Shown in pieces: positions 16,381-25,231 of a stretch of 64,000 bases of DNA (the first letter of the stretch is position 1; every line of letters begins with the position of its first letter). The notes beneath the pieces are model-generated. The model did not search any database, had not been told where the DNA came from, and worked only from the letters and a program-made list of their open reading frames with translations. The translations under genes and the position numbers were made by a program. The stretch is from the NCBI RefSeq assembly GCF_000373925.1, contig NZ_KB892757.1:164618-228617 (forward strand), in the 5' to 3' direction. Origin of the DNA: Actinopolymorpha alba DSM 45243 (GTDB lineage Bacteria; Actinomycetota; Actinomycetes; Propionibacteriales; Actinopolymorphaceae).

Positions 16381-18401
16381 CCCACCGCGTCAAGGATGAA
16401 CGCGTGCACCTGGGCCTCGTCCCGCCAGGCGTCGTAGCGACCTGAGGGCCCGCCGTGGCCGGCACCAAGCTCGGTCTTGAGCAGGACGGGTCCACCGCCG
16501 GTCATCCGGTCGCGCAGGCGGGCCACCCACTTCGCCGGCTCCCAGTAGCTCACCCGAGGATCGTTGAGCCCGGCCGTCGCGTAGATGGCGGGATAGTCGG
16601 CCTTGGCTACGTTGTCGTACGGCGCGTACGACTTCATGACGGCATAGACCTCAGGGTCCTCCACGGGGTTGCCCCATTCGTCCCACTCCCGGACCGTCAA
16701 CGGGAGCGACGGGTCGAGGATCGTGGTGAGCGCGTCGACGAACGGCACCTCCGCCACCGCCGCCGCGGCGAGATCGGGGCGAAGGTTGAGCACGGCGCCG
16801 ATCAGGAGTCCGCCGGCCGAGCCGCCGCGAATCGCCAGCCCCGACCGGGTCGTCCAGCCGGTTTGGACCAGGTGGTCGGCGCAGGCGACGAAGTCGGTGA
16901 ACGTGTTGGGTTTCGTGAGCTTCTTGCCGTTGTCGTACCACGACCGACCGAGCTCACCGCCGCCCCGGATGTGCGCGATGGCGAACGCGACCCCTCGATC
17001 CAGCAGGGACAGCCGCAGGGTGGAGAACCACGGGTCGAGCGAGTGCTCATAGGAGCCGTAGCCGTAGAGCAGGACCGGCCCACCGGCGGGCCGGTCGTCG
17101 CGCCACACCAGGGAGACCGGCACCTTGGTGCCGTCCGGCGCGGTCGCCCACTCCCGAGCCGACTGGTAGCGGTCGAGGTCGACGTTGAGCACGGGTTGGC
17201 GCTTGCGGAGCTTACGGGTGTCCGTCTCGAGGTCGACGTCGATGACAGAGGTGGGCGTCGTCAGCGAGGTGTACTCGATGCGGAGGGTGCTCGTGTCGAA
17301 CTCGCGGTTGACCCCCAGATCGACCGCGTAGATCGGCTCCTCGAAGGCCAGCCGGCGCCGCTCACCAGAGCCGATCTCGATCACGTCGAGTTCGGTGCGG
17401 CCCTCGGCGCGCAGCGACACGACCAGATGGCGCGTGAACGCGTCCACGGACACGATCCGCACACCTTCCTGGTGCGGGATGAGGCTCTCCCAGCGCTCGG
17501 GAGCGGCGTCGTCAACCGACGCTTGCGCGAGCCGGAAATCGGCGCCTTCGTCGTTCGTCACGAAGAGGAACCGGTCGCCGTGGTGTTCGAGGTGATACTC
17601 AACACCGGCCCGGCGCGGCACGATCACCCTCCAGTCGCCTTCGGGGTCGTCGGCGCGGAGGACGTGGACCTCGCTGGACTCGGTGGCGTGCAAGCCCAGG
17701 ACGAGCCACTCGCGCGAGCGGGTACGGCCGATGCCGAGGAAGAACGCTTCGTCGTCCTCGGTGAACACGCAGACGTCCTCGCTCTGGGCGGTGCCGAGCC
17801 GGTGCCGCCAGAGTTTGTACGGGCGGTGGGCGAGGTCGAGCGTGGTGTAGAAGAGGTAGTCCTCGTCGGCCGACCAGACGGCGCCGTAGCCGGTGGGCGT
17901 GAGCACGTCGGGCAGGAGCTCACCCGTCTGGAGATCCTTGATCTGGAGGCGGAACTCCTCGCTGCCGTTGGTGTCGCTGGAGTAGGCCAGCAGCCGACCA
18001 CTCGGTGAGACGGCGAAGGCGCCCAGGGCGAAGTATTCGGTGCCCTCCGCCGCCTGGTTGCAGTCGAGCAGCACCTGCTCCTCGCCACCACCCACCGGCT
18101 GACGGGCGAAGATCGGATACTGCAGCCCCTCCTCGGTGCGCGTGTAGTACTCCCACGCGCCGTCGCGCGCCGGCACGTCCTCGTCGGTCTCCTGGATCCG
18201 CGAGCGGTACTCCTGGAACAGCTCCTCGCGCAGGTCTGCCAGGTGCCCCAGCGCCTCCTCTGTGTGAGCGTTCTCGGCCTCCAGATGGGCACGGACGGCC
18301 GGATCCTCGCGATCACGCAGCCAGGCGTACTCGTCGATCCGCTCATCACCGTGGTGGCGGTGGACGAACGGGCGCTGCTCGGGACGGGGTGCACTCGACA
18401 T
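16365..18401 (-). CDS. ptrB: Oligopeptidase B (prolyl oligopeptidase family serine peptidase)
   Basis: A 678-residue cytosolic serine peptidase with an N-terminal seven-blade propeller and a C-terminal alpha/beta hydrolase domain. The catalytic triad is visible: Ser528 in GGSAGG, Asp614 in TAGLNDPRVSYWEP and His649 in GAGHGGPSGR. The N-terminal RIDEYAWLRDREDPAV and the hinge region LLYGYGSYEHS are characteristic. Oligopeptidase B cuts short peptides after Arg or Lys; an acidic pair near the active site, needed for that specificity, was not mapped. Length is normal for the family. Its 3' end overlaps the sigma-factor gene. Confidence 0.92.
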   Translation of the reverse strand: MSSAPRPEQRPFVHRHHGDERIDEYAWLRDREDPAVRAHLEAENAHTEEALGHLADLREELFQEYRSRIQETDEDVPARDGAWEYYTRTEEGLQYPIFARQPVGGGEEQVLLDCNQAAEGTEYFALGAFAVSPSGRLLAYSSDTNGSEEFRLQIKDLQTGELLPDVLTPTGYGAVWSADEDYLFYTTLDLAHRPYKLWRHRLGTAQSEDVCVFTEDDEAFFLGIGRTRSREWLVLGLHATESSEVHVLRADDPEGDWRVIVPRRAGVEYHLEHHGDRFLFVTNDEGADFRLAQASVDDAAPERWESLIPHQEGVRIVSVDAFTRHLVVSLRAEGRTELDVIEIGSGERRRLAFEEPIYAVDLGVNREFDTSTLRIEYTSLTTPTSVIDVDLETDTRKLRKRQPVLNVDLDRYQSAREWATAPDGTKVPVSLVWRDDRPAGGPVLLYGYGSYEHSLDPWFSTLRLSLLDRGVAFAIAHIRGGGELGRSWYDNGKKLTKPNTFTDFVACADHLVQTGWTTRSGLAIRGGSAGGLLIGAVLNLRPDLAAAAVAEVPFVDALTTILDPSLPLTVREWDEWGNPVEDPEVYAVMKSYAPYDNVAKADYPAIYATAGLNDPRVSYWEPAKWVARLRDRMTGGGPVLLKTELGAGHGGPSGRYDAWRDEAQVHAFILDAVGYRRA

Positions 18402-18502
18402 GCCGCCGACCCTACCCCCGCGTACCCCCGGCGAAGCCCGGACGCCCGCGGCCGGCGCGTGCCGGCGTGGGAGCGTGCCACCGGCTGGTTATCCTGCCGG
18501 GC

Positions 18503-19504
18503 ATGCGTGACCTCGCGACCCTGCCGAAAGCCCATCTCCACGTACACCTGGAGAGCACCGTCCGGCCGGAGACCCTCCGCGAGATCGCCGCCGCCAACGG
18601 TGTCGACCTACCGATGGATGACGGCGACACGCCGCCCACCTTCGCCGGCTTCCGCGCGTTCGCCGACCACAACGCACTCGTCCGCGCGTGCCTGCTCCGG
18701 CCGGAGGACTTCCGGCGGATCGCCCGGGAGTTCTGTGCGGACGAGGCGGCCCAGGGCACCCGCTACGCCGAGGTCACCTTCACCGCCGCCTCGCACGGGG
18801 ATCGGTTGAAGCATCCAGAAATGCCCCTGGAAGCCGTCCTCGAAGGGCTGGCCGAGGGGCAGGCGGCGTACGACATCGAATGCCGGGTGATCCTCGACCA
18901 CTCCCGGCGGCGTTCGGTGGATCGGGCCTGGCGCACCCTCGACCTGGCGAGGAGGTACGCCTCCCACGGTGTCGTCGCCATCGGGCTCGCGGGGGAGGAG
19001 ACGTACCCGCTCGCGCCGTTCGCCGCCGTCATGGACGCCGCGAGTGACGCCGGTGTCCACCTCGTCCACCACGCCGGCGAGGCCTGCGGCCCCGAGAGCA
19101 TCCGGGAAGCGATCACGACCGGGCGTACGCAGCGGCTCGGGCACGGTATCCGCGTCCTCGATGACGACGAGCTTGTCGCGGAGGTTCGCGACCGGGCGAT
19201 CCCGCTGGAGGTTTGTCCGACCTCGAACGTCGGCCTCGGTTTCGCCTCCTCCTTCAGTGAGCACCCGTTGCCGCTGCTTCTCAAGGCGGGCCTGGTGGTC
19301 ACCCTCAACACCGACATTCCGGCCATCGTCGGCACATCGCTGGCGGGGGAGTACGAACAGGTGCGGGACGCGTTCGGCTACGACGACCACCTGCTGGCCG
19401 ACCTCGCGAGGGCGTCCTTCGACGCCTCCTTCGCGCCCGCGGAAACCAAGGCCCGGCTGCATGAGCAGGCAGATGCCTGGCTGGCCGCGGCGCCCGGCCA
19501 TTGA
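18503..19504 (+). CDS. Adenosine deaminase-family aminohydrolase
   Basis: A 333-residue zinc aminohydrolase. HLHVHLES (residues 11-18) supplies two metal-binding His, HHAGEA the third His (190) and catalytic Glu193, RLGHGI His214, and LNTDIPAI the metal Asp271. True adenosine deaminases have two Asp there (T-D-D-P); the second contacts the purine, and here it is Ile272. HLES also replaces the usual HLDG/HLEG. The substrate may therefore not be adenosine. ATG 18503 directly precedes the family N-terminus RDLATLPKA; a longer upstream reading frame is non-coding. Confidence 0.85.
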   Translation: MRDLATLPKAHLHVHLESTVRPETLREIAAANGVDLPMDDGDTPPTFAGFRAFADHNALVRACLLRPEDFRRIAREFCADEAAQGTRYAEVTFTAASHGDRLKHPEMPLEAVLEGLAEGQAAYDIECRVILDHSRRRSVDRAWRTLDLARRYASHGVVAIGLAGEETYPLAPFAAVMDAASDAGVHLVHHAGEACGPESIREAITTGRTQRLGHGIRVLDDDELVAEVRDRAIPLEVCPTSNVGLGFASSFSEHPLPLLLKAGLVVTLNTDIPAIVGTSLAGEYEQVRDAFGYDDHLLADLARASFDASFAPAETKARLHEQADAWLAAAPGH

Positions 19505-19740
19505 CACGCCCCTGTCGCATTCCTACCTTCGTCGATAGCGCGCCGGTAATCGGTTTCCGACTCCCGAGTGAGACCGGCCATCAGGGGAGGGATGAAGGGC
19601 GAGCAGGCGCGTTGCGCCCGATTTCGGCCGGCCAGATTTTGTAAGTCATAACGTCAGTTTGTCGTCAGTCCCGCGTTTCCTGCCCGTCATGTCGCGCCGA
19701 TCTGCTGTCATCTGGGCGAACGAATTCTGGGGGTGGCTCG

Positions 19741-21378
19741 ATGTCATTGTCGCCGAAACTGACCAACGCCGATGATGAGGTACGCCAGGCGGTGAGCGGA
19801 AGCCGACGGCGTTTCCTCACGTTCACCGGGGCAGCCGTCGCGGCGGCGTTCGGCACCAACCTTCCGGGTACGTCGAAGGCGCTGGCTGACGAGGCCAGCC
19901 TGCGATCGGATCCGTTCACGCTCGGCATCGCCTCCGGGGATCCGCTGCCGGACAGTGTGGTGTTGTGGACCCGCCTGGCGCCGCAGGTCTTCGATCCGGT
20001 GGGCGGCATGCCCGACAAACGGTTCGCGGTGAGCTGGCAGGTCGCCAAGGACGAGAGGTTCGCGAAGGTCGTACGCGAAGGCGCCGCGACCGCGCGGCCG
20101 GAATACCTCCACTCGGTGCATGTGGACGTCCGCGGGCTCGAGCCGGACCGGCAGTACTTCTATCGGTTCCGGGCTGGCCGTTATCTGAGTCCGGTCGGGC
20201 GTACCAGAACAGCGCCGCAGCCGTCCGCGTCCCGCTCCAGCCTGCGATTCGCCGTCGCCTCCTGCCAGGCCTATTCCGATGGCTATTACACGGCGCTCCG
20301 TCATCTGGCGGACGAGGACGTCGACGTGGTGTTCTTCCTCGGCGACTACATCTACGAGAACGCGGTGAATTCTGTCGGCGGAAACCGCAATGACACGTCG
20401 TTCGTCGTTCCCGACATCTTCCAGATCGCCCCGGACACCCTTGACCTCTACCGGCTGAGGTACTCGCTCTACAAGGCCGATCCCGATCTTCAGGCGGCGC
20501 ACGCGGCGTTCCCGTGGGTCGTCACCTGGGACGACCACGAGGTCGAGGACAACTACGCCGACCGATTCTCCAGTGGCAACAAGCCGGTCGACGACTTCCT
20601 CGTACAGCGGGCCAACGCTTACCGCGCGTACTGGGAACACATGCCTCTCCGCCCGTTGCAGGAGCCGGCAGGCCCGGACGCGCGGCTCTATCGCGAGTTC
20701 CGTTTCGGTGACCTGCTCCAGGTGAACGTCCTCGACACCCGGCAGTACCGCTCGGATCAGGCCTGCGGCGACGGTGCGAAGGCCGGGTGTACGGCCGCGG
20801 GTGATCCGGCCCGCACCATCCTGGGCGAGGCGCAGCGGTCCTGGTTGCTCGACTCACTTGGTACGTCGACGGCGCGGTGGAACCTCCTTGCCCAGCAGGT
20901 GTTCATGGCGAGACGGGCGACCAGCCTGACCAATCCGCCGCTGCTGGCCATGGACGCCTGGGACGGCTACACGGCCGACCGGCAGCGGCTCTTCGACACG
21001 ATCGTCGAACGCGATGTCAAAGGCCTCGTCGTCATCACCGGCGACACACACACCAACTACGCCTGCGACCTCAAGCAGAACTTCGACGACGAAGGATCAC
21101 CGACGATCGGCGTCGAGATCATGGGTACGTCGATCAGCAGCGTGGGCAACGGCTCGGACACCACCGACTGGCTCGGCGTCGAGATGCAGGCGAACCCGCA
21201 CTTCAAGTTCAACAACTTCCAGCGCGGCTATGTCCGCTGCGAGCTTGACCGAGACCACCTGCGCACCGACTTCCGCGTGGTGCCGTACGTCACCAGTCGC
21301 GGAGCGCCGATCTCCACCCGGGCGACCTATCTTTCTGTACGCGACAACCCCGGTTTCCAGGCCGCCGATCCCCGATAG
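19741..21378 (+). CDS. phoD: PhoD-type alkaline phosphatase/phosphodiesterase, Tat-exported
   Basis: A 545-residue secreted phosphatase. SRRRFLTFTGAAVAAAFG (about residues 21-38) is a twin-arginine signal. The catalytic domain shows FGLAS-type entry LGIASGDPLPDSVVLWTR, then FLGDYIYE, WDDHEVEDNYADRF and VITGDTHTNYACDL, which hold the metal ligands of PhoD enzymes (Fe/Ca dependent in characterised members). ATG 19741 is preceded by GGGGGTGG. I saw no clear PhoP-box repeats in the 236-base upstream region, so phosphate control is not demonstrated. The discoidin-domain gene follows after 13 bases. Confidence 0.92.
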   Translation: MSLSPKLTNADDEVRQAVSGSRRRFLTFTGAAVAAAFGTNLPGTSKALADEASLRSDPFTLGIASGDPLPDSVVLWTRLAPQVFDPVGGMPDKRFAVSWQVAKDERFAKVVREGAATARPEYLHSVHVDVRGLEPDRQYFYRFRAGRYLSPVGRTRTAPQPSASRSSLRFAVASCQAYSDGYYTALRHLADEDVDVVFFLGDYIYENAVNSVGGNRNDTSFVVPDIFQIAPDTLDLYRLRYSLYKADPDLQAAHAAFPWVVTWDDHEVEDNYADRFSSGNKPVDDFLVQRANAYRAYWEHMPLRPLQEPAGPDARLYREFRFGDLLQVNVLDTRQYRSDQACGDGAKAGCTAAGDPARTILGEAQRSWLLDSLGTSTARWNLLAQQVFMARRATSLTNPPLLAMDAWDGYTADRQRLFDTIVERDVKGLVVITGDTHTNYACDLKQNFDDEGSPTIGVEIMGTSISSVGNGSDTTDWLGVEMQANPHFKFNNFQRGYVRCELDRDHLRTDFRVVPYVTSRGAPISTRATYLSVRDNPGFQAADPR

Positions 21379-21391
21379 TGCGGAGGTAACG

Positions 21392-22258
21392 ATGGCCGTT
21401 TCCGCGCGATTCTTCGCGGCAATGACAGTGACGATGACGCTTTTCCTGTGGCTTCTGCCGGCTGGTACCGGCCAGCCCGCCTACGCCGCGCGCCCCGGTC
21501 CCACGGTGAGCGTGGCGACCGACCCCACACAACTCGGCATCCAGACCGGGCAGTGCAAGGGCGCGACGTTCGTCGTGAAGCTCACGAACACCGGGGACAA
21601 GGACCTCTACGCCGATGCCACACTGACCGCGCCGAGTGAACTCCAACTCCAGCGCACCGTCATCTCGACGTACCTTCCCGCCGGCTACACGCGCGACGTG
21701 GCCATTCCAGTGACGTCGCCGCTCGGCACACCCGAGGGCGTTTATCAGGTGACCATTGTCAGCGGCCGTAGCGAGGCCGTCCTGCCGGTGACGGTCACGC
21801 CCAGCGCACCCGACCCGAACGGCAACCTCGCCTTGTCGGTGTCGAAGGCCTCGGCTTCCTCCACGCACCAGCGGTTCCGCGTGTGCGGTGCCGTGGACGG
21901 CGACCGAGACTCCAACCACTGGTCCACCTCGACCGGCTGGAACGACGCGTCGTCCCGGGTGTGGCCCGACTGGTTCCAGTTGCAGTGGGACACCCCCCAG
22001 ACGGTTGGCCGGGTCGATCTCTACACCTTGAACACCGCCCGCAACCCCGCATCGACCTATGGACTGAAGGACTGGGACGTCCAGGTCCTCTCTGGTGGTG
22101 AGTGGCAGACCGTGGCGTCAGTGCGCGGCAATACACAGGGCCTGGTGAGTACGACGTTCGCACCGGTCGCGACCACGGCGGTCCGGGTGGTGACGCTCGC
22201 TGGAAACGGCGCGAACGACTACTCCCGGATCATCGAGCTGGAGGCCTACGCATCCTGA
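21392..22258 (+). CDS. Secreted protein with NEW3-like and F5/8 type C (discoidin) domains
   Basis: A 288-residue exported protein. Residues 1-32 form a signal peptide ending near AYAA. The middle (FVVKLTNTGDKDLYADATL; GVYQVTIVSGRSEAVLPVTV) resembles a NEW3/Ig-like spacer. The C-terminal 140 residues are a discoidin domain, with VDGDRDSNHWSTSTGWN, WFQLQWDTPQTVGRVDLYT and YSRIIELEAYA. Such domains bind carbohydrates. It is 13 bases behind phoD, preceded by GGAGGTAACG, and is probably co-transcribed with it; a binding role for phosphorylated wall polymers is speculative. Confidence 0.82.
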   Translation: MAVSARFFAAMTVTMTLFLWLLPAGTGQPAYAARPGPTVSVATDPTQLGIQTGQCKGATFVVKLTNTGDKDLYADATLTAPSELQLQRTVISTYLPAGYTRDVAIPVTSPLGTPEGVYQVTIVSGRSEAVLPVTVTPSAPDPNGNLALSVSKASASSTHQRFRVCGAVDGDRDSNHWSTSTGWNDASSRVWPDWFQLQWDTPQTVGRVDLYTLNTARNPASTYGLKDWDVQVLSGGEWQTVASVRGNTQGLVSTTFAPVATTAVRVVTLAGNGANDYSRIIELEAYAS

Positions 22259-22269
22259 GGTCGCCGAAG

Positions 22270-22297
22270 CGGTTGGCCGCCCGGTGGCGGCCAACCG
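22270..22297. terminator. Bidirectional terminator
   Basis: CGGTTGGCCGC (22270-22280) and GCGGCCAACCG (22287-22297) are perfect 11-bp arms around a 6-base loop. They lie between the convergent ends of the discoidin-protein gene and the LysE gene. Confidence 0.85.
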
Positions 22298-22301
22298 CAG
22301 G

Positions 22302-22937
22302 TCAGGTCACGGCGGTTCGGAGGCCCAGGGCGATAAGAACGCAGCCGGTGATTCTCTGCAGGACCACCCGGAATCGCGGCGACCTGAGGGTGTCGGCGGC
22401 CCGTCCGATCACGACGGTCCAGAGCAGGAGCCAGACGGTGAGGAGCAGCACCAGTGCCGTGCCAAGCACCAGCATCTGGGTCATCACCGACTCCTGAGGG
22501 TCGATGAACTGCGGGACCAGCGTGAGGAAGATCGAGGCAGCCTTGGGATTGAGCACGTTGCCGAGGAGCGCCTGGACGTACGCCGAGTGGCCCTGCCACG
22601 GCAGGCTCCGGCGGCTGGCCGCATCCGTCGTCTCCGCCGGCGCGCCCGCCCGCGTGGCAGAGCGCCAGGACCAGATACCCAGGGCGATGAGATACACCGC
22701 CCCGCAGATCTTGACGACGGTGAAGAGTTGGCTGGACCGCATGACCAGGGCGGACAAGCCGACTCCGGCCAGCAGCGCATGGGCGTACAACCCTGTGCAC
22801 GTGCCCAGGATCACCGGCACGCTCTGACGGCGGCCGGCGGTGCTGACCCGCTGAGTGAGCAGCGTGAAACTTGCCCCGGGCGTGGCGATCACCGGAAACA
22901 CGGCGATGAGAAACCCCACGACAGCATGCGGGCGCAT
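22302..22937 (-). CDS. LysE/RhtB-family amino-acid exporter
   Basis: A 211-residue membrane protein with about six hydrophobic segments. PGASFTLLTQRVSTAGRR matches the conserved N-terminal signature of LysE/RhtB exporters (P-G-P-x-x variant), and LLGNVLNPKAASIFLTLVPQF is the second family hallmark. It should export an amino acid or derivative. The ATG at 22937 is preceded by AAGGAAGGAG. The upstream phosphoesterase gene ends 23 bases before it, so both may be one transcript. Confidence 0.88.
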   Translation of the reverse strand: MRPHAVVGFLIAVFPVIATPGASFTLLTQRVSTAGRRQSVPVILGTCTGLYAHALLAGVGLSALVMRSSQLFTVVKICGAVYLIALGIWSWRSATRAGAPAETTDAASRRSLPWQGHSAYVQALLGNVLNPKAASIFLTLVPQFIDPQESVMTQMLVLGTALVLLLTVWLLLWTVVIGRAADTLRSPRFRVVLQRITGCVLIALGLRTAVT

Positions 22938-22960
22938 CCGTCTCCTTCCTTGAAAGTGGG

Positions 22961-23698
22961 TCAGAGGACGACGCGGTAGTGCGTGGTGAGTCGGCGTTCG
23001 TCGTCGAGCACATGGAAGGCGACGCCCGGCGGCTGCGAACGATCGGCCGCGTCCTCGCCCTCCCACGGCATCCGCAGGGTCCAGGTCACGGCCGGCGCGA
23101 CGAGCAGGGGGAGTCCAGCGAAGGTCGACGCCGCGGCGGTGTGGGCGTGGCCCACCAGAACCCCCACCACGTTGGAGTGTCGGGACAGCAGGTCGTGGAG
23201 TTCCTGAGGCTCTCCTAGCTGCAGGGAGTCGGGAAGCGGATGGTGCAGAGCGATCGGCGGGTGGTGGAAGGCGAGCAGTGCCGGAGCGTCGTGGTGCTCC
23301 CCGAGCGTGGTGGAGATCCAGTGGAGTGTCTCGTTGTCGAGGAGCCCGTCGTGGCGTCCCGGAATGCTCGAGTCGCACATGAGGATCGCCGTTCCGCCGA
23401 CGTGGTGGACCCGGTTGATCGGACCACCGTCTGCCGGCTCCCCAAGCAGACCCTTGCGGTACGCCGGGCGGATGTCGTGGTTGCCAGGGCAGGCGAGGAC
23501 GGGGAACGGCGCCGCGAGGAGAGCCGCGGCCTCGTCGTACTCACTCAGGTCGCCGTTGTCAGCGATGTCGCCGGTGACGAGGAGCGCGTCCACGGGCGTG
23601 GGCAGACCAGTGAGGTAGCGCATGACGCGGGTGGCGCGCTCGGTCGCGCGGTCGGTGCCATCGAGATGGAGGTCGCTGATGTGGGCGAGCAAAAGCAC
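22961..23698 (-). CDS. Calcineurin-like metallophosphoesterase (cyclic-nucleotide phosphodiesterase type)
   Basis: A 245-residue phosphoesterase with all five metal-binding blocks: HISDLHLDG, LVTGDIADNGDLSEY, PCPGNHDIRP-like ACPGNHDIRP, LAFHHPPIALHH and VLVGHAHTAA. This resembles the 3',5'-cyclic-nucleotide phosphodiesterase CpdA group, though substrates vary. GTG 23698 (VLLLAHISDLH) is chosen because AGGAAGGAAG lies before it; a longer form from 23743 is possible. It precedes the LysE gene on the same strand. Confidence 0.85.
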   Translation of the reverse strand: MLLLAHISDLHLDGTDRATERATRVMRYLTGLPTPVDALLVTGDIADNGDLSEYDEAAALLAAPFPVLACPGNHDIRPAYRKGLLGEPADGGPINRVHHVGGTAILMCDSSIPGRHDGLLDNETLHWISTTLGEHHDAPALLAFHHPPIALHHPLPDSLQLGEPQELHDLLSRHSNVVGVLVGHAHTAAASTFAGLPLLVAPAVTWTLRMPWEGEDAADRSQPPGVAFHVLDDERRLTTHYRVVL

Positions 23699-23862
23699 GG
23701 GCCACTTCCTTCCTGTACGCAGAGTCCGCCCGCCCTTCGTCATCGGAACGACCGGGCGGGCACGACTCGAGGTATCTAACGCTAAACTCCGGTGAAACCG
23801 TTAGAACGGTAGACGACGTGGCGGTTGGCGAGCAAGCGTGAAATCCAGCAGGGAGAGGGGGT

Positions 23863-24462
23863 GTGGAGTTGGACCGGTACCTCGCGTTGGAGTTGGCGAG
23901 CACCATCCGCCACGACGGACACGGAGGTGTCGCCGACGACCTGGCGGACGTAGCCGGGCTCACCTCCTGGGTACGAGACCGCCTCGATCTGCTCGACGGA
24001 TGGGGCGGCGCCCGGGACTTCGCCGCGGATGAGGCCTGCTGGGCTGAGGTCGTCGCGGTACGCGCCGCGGTCCGTGCCCTCTTCGCCCGCGCCGTGCGGC
24101 CCGGCCCGCCGAGCCCAGCCGACGCCCGTCGACTGCTGCCTGTCGATGAGGCGCTCGCCCGCGTCAACGCGGCGGCATCCGGCCAACCGGTGGTGCCGCG
24201 CCTCGACTGGCCGTCGAGTGCGGCTCCATCGGTTCGGCTGCTGCCGGCTCTCCAGGGCGAGGCGGCCGTTGAGCTCTCCGCCAGGCTGGCCCGCGCCGCG
24301 ATCAACTTCCTCGCTGGGCCCGAGCGCGAGCGGCTGCGCGCCTGTACGGCACCCCGCTGCGTGCGCTATTTCCTCAAGGACCACGGCCGGCAGGAATGGT
24401 GTAAGCCATCATGCGGTAACCGTGCCCGCGCCGCGCGCCACTACCAGCGCCACCGGCAGTAG
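23863..24462 (+). CDS. CGNR zinc-finger / ABATE-domain regulator
   Basis: A 199-residue putative stress-responsive transcription factor. The N-terminal ABATE domain begins LALELASTIRHDGHGG. The C-terminal zinc finger is visible as CTAPRCVRYFL and WCKPSCGNRARAARHY, with four Cys and the defining CGNR. Such proteins bind DNA through the finger; the signal is unknown. GTG start at 23863. It is divergent from the phosphoesterase/LysE genes, whose promoter region it shares, so it may regulate them; that is inference. Confidence 0.85.
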   Translation: MELDRYLALELASTIRHDGHGGVADDLADVAGLTSWVRDRLDLLDGWGGARDFAADEACWAEVVAVRAAVRALFARAVRPGPPSPADARRLLPVDEALARVNAAASGQPVVPRLDWPSSAAPSVRLLPALQGEAAVELSARLARAAINFLAGPERERLRACTAPRCVRYFLKDHGRQEWCKPSCGNRARAARHYQRHRQ

Positions 24463-24675
24463 TCGGACGAGGTGCCCCATCGGCCGGGCCTTGGGACCAC
24501 GAGGTAGCCGCGCCAACTCACGCGGTTCTGAACGTGAGCTCCTACGCCGACAGAGGGCTTGGATTCGGTCGCGGTGTCGATGGCACCTTCGGCGACCGCC
24601 TCACATTCAGAGGCCTTGACTTGTCGTACTACTGAAAGGACACCATCCAGCGAACGAACAAATGAGGAGGACGTG

Positions 24676-25071
24676 GTGTTGACGAACCTGATTATTGTGA
24701 CGCTCTATGTGAGCGACCAGGATCGGGCTCTGGCGTTCTACACAAAGAGCCTCGGACTGGAGAAAGGTGCGGATAATCCCGGTCCTGAGGGGCGCTTCTT
24801 GACAGTTGCGCCAAACGATAAGTCGGTCCAGATCCTCCTGTGGCCGGGCAACCCCGGGCATGGCCCGGCGGCCGATGCGGCGCCGGGGCCGGTCTTCCTC
24901 GCGTCGGACGATTTGCGCAAGGAGTTTGAAGTGCTCCGGTCGCGCGGCGTCGAGTTCGTGCAACCAGAGCCCGAGGACTATGCGTTCGGCGTCCGTGTCA
25001 CGGCGCTGGACCCTGACGGGAACCGGATCGAGCTCCGTCAGCTGAAACCAAGCCGAGGCAGAGAAAGCTGA
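24676..25071 (+). CDS. VOC-superfamily protein (glyoxalase/bleomycin-resistance fold)
   Basis: A 131-residue vicinal-oxygen-chelate protein: IIVTLYVSDQDRALAFYTKS opens the first beta-alpha-beta-beta-beta module and FGVRVTALDPDGNRIELRQ closes the second. Function in the family ranges from metal-dependent isomerases to antibiotic binding. Three in-frame starts (GTG 24673, GTG 24676, TTG 24679) follow GAGGAGG (24664-24670); spacing favours 24676 or 24679. The 213 bases before it hold no gene that I can support. Confidence 0.85.
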   Translation: MLTNLIIVTLYVSDQDRALAFYTKSLGLEKGADNPGPEGRFLTVAPNDKSVQILLWPGNPGHGPAADAAPGPVFLASDDLRKEFEVLRSRGVEFVQPEPEDYAFGVRVTALDPDGNRIELRQLKPSRGRES

Positions 25072-25231
25072 CCACACGAAGGTACGACGTCCGGCCATCG
25101 CGGGCCTGGGCGGCCGGACGCTCATGTGGCCGCCGCGGCATGACGCGGGAAGCACGCTGAGGGATGAGGTGCGGCAACCGTGCCTCACCTCGAGCACTGC
25201 CAAACATCTCTTGCTCAGGGAAGGAAACTTT

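Noticed and set aside
16455-18008. 517-residue plus-strand reading frame
   Set aside because: It is the antisense shadow of the oligopeptidase B gene, which has the full catalytic triad and family order; the shadow has no domain and skewed Arg/Gly/Val composition.
19505-19740. PhoP-box control of phoD
   Set aside because: I looked for the direct heptamer repeats of actinomycete PHO boxes before phoD and found none convincing.
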